Assembly: GCA_903928445.1 (NCBI GenBank)
Contig: CAIYRB010000198.1
Span: 1-64,000 of the forward strand
Origin: an uncultured Pseudomonadota bacterium
GTDB taxonomy: Bacteria > Bdellovibrionota_B > Oligoflexia > Oligoflexales > CAIYRB01
Direction of reading: 5' to 3'
Length of the DNA stretch: 64,000 nt
The notes below the pieces were generated by a model, which saw nothing but the letters and a program-made list of their open reading frames with translations, was not told where the DNA came from and searched no databases. The position numbers and the translations under genes are program-made. Of the stretch, positions 60,920 to 64,000 are shown piece after piece. Position 1 is the first letter of the stretch. Each line of letters opens with the position of its first letter.

Positions 60920-62482
60920 ATGCCCTATTTGTTGCTAGCAATTGCCGCTATCGGTGTTGGCTACCTGCTGTTTTTCGTCGTTTACCACGCACTGCCAAAG
61001 CGGCTTCGCACCGATCACCAACGCCAGCACGATGACATTTTAGCAGACGCACGCAGTCAGGCCGTTGAGCGTCGCAAGAATGAAGCGGAACGGCTGGAGG
61101 ACGAGCATCAGCTGATGATTGAACAACTCGATGCCGACATCAAAGAGCGGCAAGAAGACATGAAGATCACCGAAGAAGACCATATTGCCCAGGAGCGCTC
61201 GCTAGCGCTCGAAGAAACCCACCTGCAAAAGCTCACCAAAGAGATGGAAGTCCACGAGCAAAAAGTCAGCCTACTGCGTCAGGCTCACGAAGCAAAACTA
61301 GCAGAGGTCCAGGACCTACGCTCCCAGCTGAAGCAAAAGTTAGAAAGTCTGGCCAGCGTCGACGCCGTCGCGGTTAGCAAGAGCATACAGACGAACCTGA
61401 TCGAATCGCGGCAGCGCGAGTGCCAAAAGCAGCTGAAAAATCTCGACGACGAGCTAGCTTCCTCACACAAACGCCTGGCTCAACGCACGATGACTCGGGT
61501 GATGGCAAGGTACGCACCAGAGTTCTACTGGCCCAAGTCGATAAACTTTGTCGAACTCGCCGATCGGCAGATGGCGGAGAAGTTGCTTGAAGACGGCGTC
61601 GGCCTCATCGCCGACTTGAAGGAAAAGGCAGAGATTGAAATCGAAGTTTTGAACGATCCGTCGATGCAGATGGCCATCGTAAAATTGGCCGGAGGTGCCG
61701 GTATCAATCGCGAAGCGGTACGGCTTGCCTTTAACGACTTACTACCCAAAGGGCCTAGTGGCTGGGGCAAGGCTGCGACTACTTATGATAAACATCGAGC
61801 TTTGCTGGAACAACAAGCGGTTAAATTGGGTCGTCAAGCGGTTCGGGAAGTTCAATTAGAAGGCATCCATCCGGAAATCCAACGCCTCGTCGGCTACCTC
61901 AACTGGCGGACCAGCTACCGGCAAAACCAGTGGTACCATACCGTCGAAGTTGCCAAGCTAGCCGGCATCATCGCCAGTGAGCTCGGCGTCGATGCCGATG
62001 CGGCCAAGCGCGTCGGACTACTTCACGATATCGGCAAGGCCATCGACTACCGGATTGAAGGTAGTCATGCCGTCATCAGCGGCGACTATGCTGATCGCTT
62101 TGGCGAGCGGCGCATGATTTGCGACACAGTCATGTCTCACCATAGCGACCTGCTCGTTGAGACCCCCTTAGCCTATGTGCTGCGCTCAGCAGATACCCTA
62201 TCAGGGGCTCGCCCGGGAGCTCGAGTGAACCTTGAGGAGGGCTATCAAACTCGGATGTCAGGGATCGAACATTGCGTCCGCAGTTTTCCTGGAATCGTCA
62301 GTCTTTCCATCATGAACGGCGCCCGAGAGGTCCACGTCGAGGTCAGCCACAAACGGGTGCAGGAGAACGATATGGAGCTGTTATCACAAAGCATCGCCAA
62401 AAAAATCCAGGAAGAGGTCGCTTTCCCTGGGGAGATCAAGATCCTTGTCTCACGGCGCTTTGAGGCTACAGCCGTCGCATGA
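60920..62482 (+). CDS. rny: Ribonuclease Y
   Basis: N-terminal TM, long coiled coil, KH region, HD domain GLLHDIGKAIDYRIEGSHAVISGDYADRFGE. Confidence 0.94.
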   Translation: MPYLLLAIAAIGVGYLLFFVVYHALPKRLRTDHQRQHDDILADARSQAVERRKNEAERLEDEHQLMIEQLDADIKERQEDMKITEEDHIAQERSLALEETHLQKLTKEMEVHEQKVSLLRQAHEAKLAEVQDLRSQLKQKLESLASVDAVAVSKSIQTNLIESRQRECQKQLKNLDDELASSHKRLAQRTMTRVMARYAPEFYWPKSINFVELADRQMAEKLLEDGVGLIADLKEKAEIEIEVLNDPSMQMAIVKLAGGAGINREAVRLAFNDLLPKGPSGWGKAATTYDKHRALLEQQAVKLGRQAVREVQLEGIHPEIQRLVGYLNWRTSYRQNQWYHTVEVAKLAGIIASELGVDADAAKRVGLLHDIGKAIDYRIEGSHAVISGDYADRFGERRMICDTVMSHHSDLLVETPLAYVLRSADTLSGARPGARVNLEEGYQTRMSGIEHCVRSFPGIVSLSIMNGAREVHVEVSHKRVQENDMELLSQSIAKKIQEEVAFPGEIKILVSRRFEATAVA

Positions 62483-63231
62483 GTCAACCCAACCGCGCCG
62501 AACTTAGCGAGATTCGTAAAAAGGTCGACCTCTACCTAAGTGTGCATCGCTACGATGCCGCCGAAAAGTTGTTGCGCGCCACACTAGCCGATCATGGCCC
62601 ACTGGCGAATATACACAACTTGCTTGGCGTGACCTTCCACCAACAGTCAAAGTTTGTTGAAGCCCTCAAAGAGTTCCATAAAGCACTCAGCCTCAACGGG
62701 GAGTATGTCGAGGCAGCGCTCAACTTAGCCGCCACTTTGTGTGACCTCAGCCGCTACGAGGAAGCCCAAGCCATCTTTACCAAGCTTGACCAACAGGTCG
62801 GTGGCAAGAAAAAGCAACCCGGCCTGGTCCTTGGTCGGCTCGCCAATCATCACGCCCAAAGCGGCCAGTCCTACGAAGAAAGTGGCATGCTCAGCGAGGC
62901 TATTCTTGAGTACCGCAAGGCGCTATCGCTGTTCGAACGCATGCCCGACATCAAACTCGCCTTAGTGAAGCTCTACGTCCGCACCGGGCAAACCGATAAA
63001 GCCAAGCAGGAGTGCGAGGACATCGTCAAGATTTGCCCGGACTTGGCCAGTGGCCACACGTGGCTGGGGATCCTTTACTACAAGTTAGGGCGCCGCGAGC
63101 TCGCTCGCAAACACTGGGAAAAAGCCCAGCAATTATCCCCTGATGACCTGGCATCTCGGGCCTACTTGAAGCTTGCCCGGGCTTGGCCACCGGGGGAAGC
63201 AGCCCGGACGAGCCGCGAAAAATCACAATAG
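62479..63231 (+). CDS. Tetratricopeptide-repeat protein
   Basis: Multiple TPR-like repeats; starts overlapping the rny stop. Confidence 0.85.
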   Translation: MSQPNRAELSEIRKKVDLYLSVHRYDAAEKLLRATLADHGPLANIHNLLGVTFHQQSKFVEALKEFHKALSLNGEYVEAALNLAATLCDLSRYEEAQAIFTKLDQQVGGKKKQPGLVLGRLANHHAQSGQSYEESGMLSEAILEYRKALSLFERMPDIKLALVKLYVRTGQTDKAKQECEDIVKICPDLASGHTWLGILYYKLGRRELARKHWEKAQQLSPDDLASRAYLKLARAWPPGEAARTSREKSQ

Positions 63232-63283
63232 CTAAACTCCACGGCCGCATCTGCCGATGCCAAGGGCTGGGGGTAACCGATTC

Positions 63284-64000
63284 GTGAGCAACGAGTTTCT
63301 TTTTAATCCAGCCAGCCTGACAATCATGATCGTCGATGACCACGATCCGATCCGCAAGGGGATCAAGCGGATCGTCGCAGCTATGGGTTTTACGGAAATC
63401 ATCGAGTGCTTCGATGGTGAAGAGGCCCTTAAGATTCTGAACAAGCGCCCCATAGACCTGATGATTCTAGACCTATATATGCGTCATTACTCGGGATTTG
63501 ACGTTCTCGAGCATATCCGCAACCGGGCCATTGCGGCTGACATTCCCGTGATTGTCGTCACCGGAGAAGCAAGTAAAGAAGAGATCGTCAAGGCTGCTGA
63601 TATGGGCGCTGAGGACTACCTGTTAAAGCCCTTTCAAGCCAATGACCTAGAAAAGAAAGTGATTAGGACGCTGAATAAATACTACTCGCCCACCCCGCTG
63701 CTAAAAACCCTGCGCAAAGCTGAGCGCCTTTACCTTGAGGACAACTATGGCGACGCCTTAAAAGGTTTTGACGCGGCCTTGGCCCTGGATGCCCTGAGCG
63801 CTAGAGCTGTTCACGGTAAATCCCTCAGCCTCGACAAGTTAAATCGGCACGAAGAGGCGATAGCAACTCTTAGCGAGTCGATCAAAAATAATAGCAGCTA
63901 TCATAAAAGCTTTGGCGCCATCGCTGACATCTTCATCAAGCACAACCGTCCGGTCGAGGCGATCGATGCCATGCAGCATGAGCTAGAAATCAACCCAAAG
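63284..64000 (+). CDS. Response regulator receiver with C-terminal TPR region, truncated by window end
   Basis: GTG start; LTIMIVDDHDPIRKGIKRIV..LMILDLYMRHYSGFDVL..VIVVTGEA..EDYLLKPFQ then TPR-like repeats; open to 64000. Confidence 0.85.
   Translation, partial: MSNEFLFNPASLTIMIVDDHDPIRKGIKRIVAAMGFTEIIECFDGEEALKILNKRPIDLMILDLYMRHYSGFDVLEHIRNRAIAADIPVIVVTGEASKEEIVKAADMGAEDYLLKPFQANDLEKKVIRTLNKYYSPTPLLKTLRKAERLYLEDNYGDALKGFDAALALDALSARAVHGKSLSLDKLNRHEEAIATLSESIKNNSSYHKSFGAIADIFIKHNRPVEAIDAMQHELEINPK

Noticed and set aside
1-64000. CRISPR arrays, rRNA, intact insertion sequences, prophage
   Set aside because: No regularly spaced repeats, rRNA signatures, transposase/integrase motifs or phage structural genes were recognised by eye; a formal search was not possible.

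Overview
A 64 kb bacterial chromosomal window, mostly core genome. I could not place the taxon; gene content suggests a deltaproteobacterial or Bdellovibrionota-like organism (low confidence). Core blocks: (i) prs-rplY-pth-rpsF-rplI-dnaB on the minus strand, with no rpsR between rpsF and rplI; (ii) lon, grpE and a Fis-family regulator; (iii) a complete Ile/Val block ilvA | ilvE-ilvB-ilvN-ilvC-ilvD, with an Ile-rich leader peptide and strong terminator hairpin between ilvA and ilvE that look like a classical attenuator; (iv) a chemotaxis-like cluster cheA-cheW-MCP plus a CheR-REC-REC-CheB fusion, with no free-standing cheY; (v) rpmI-rplT without adjacent infC; (vi) glnS, clpB-like, rny. Three tRNAs were read from sequence: Arg-CCG, Gln-TTG, Leu-TAG. 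Accessory or unusual parts: a low-coding-density stretch after tRNA-Arg (about 3.2-6.5 kb) holding decayed genes, including an inverted broken paralogue of the nearby histidine-kinase/receiver gene; that kinase gene itself split by a frameshift at a T8 tract; a FecR-domain/secreted-protein/SpoIIE-phosphatase neighbourhood (15-22 kb); a HesB/IscA-like protein lacking the C-terminal Cys pair; and a tetraheme cytochrome fused to a phosphatase-like N-terminus. No CRISPR array, prophage, intact transposase or rRNA was recognised. All product calls are from reading motifs by eye; no database search was run.
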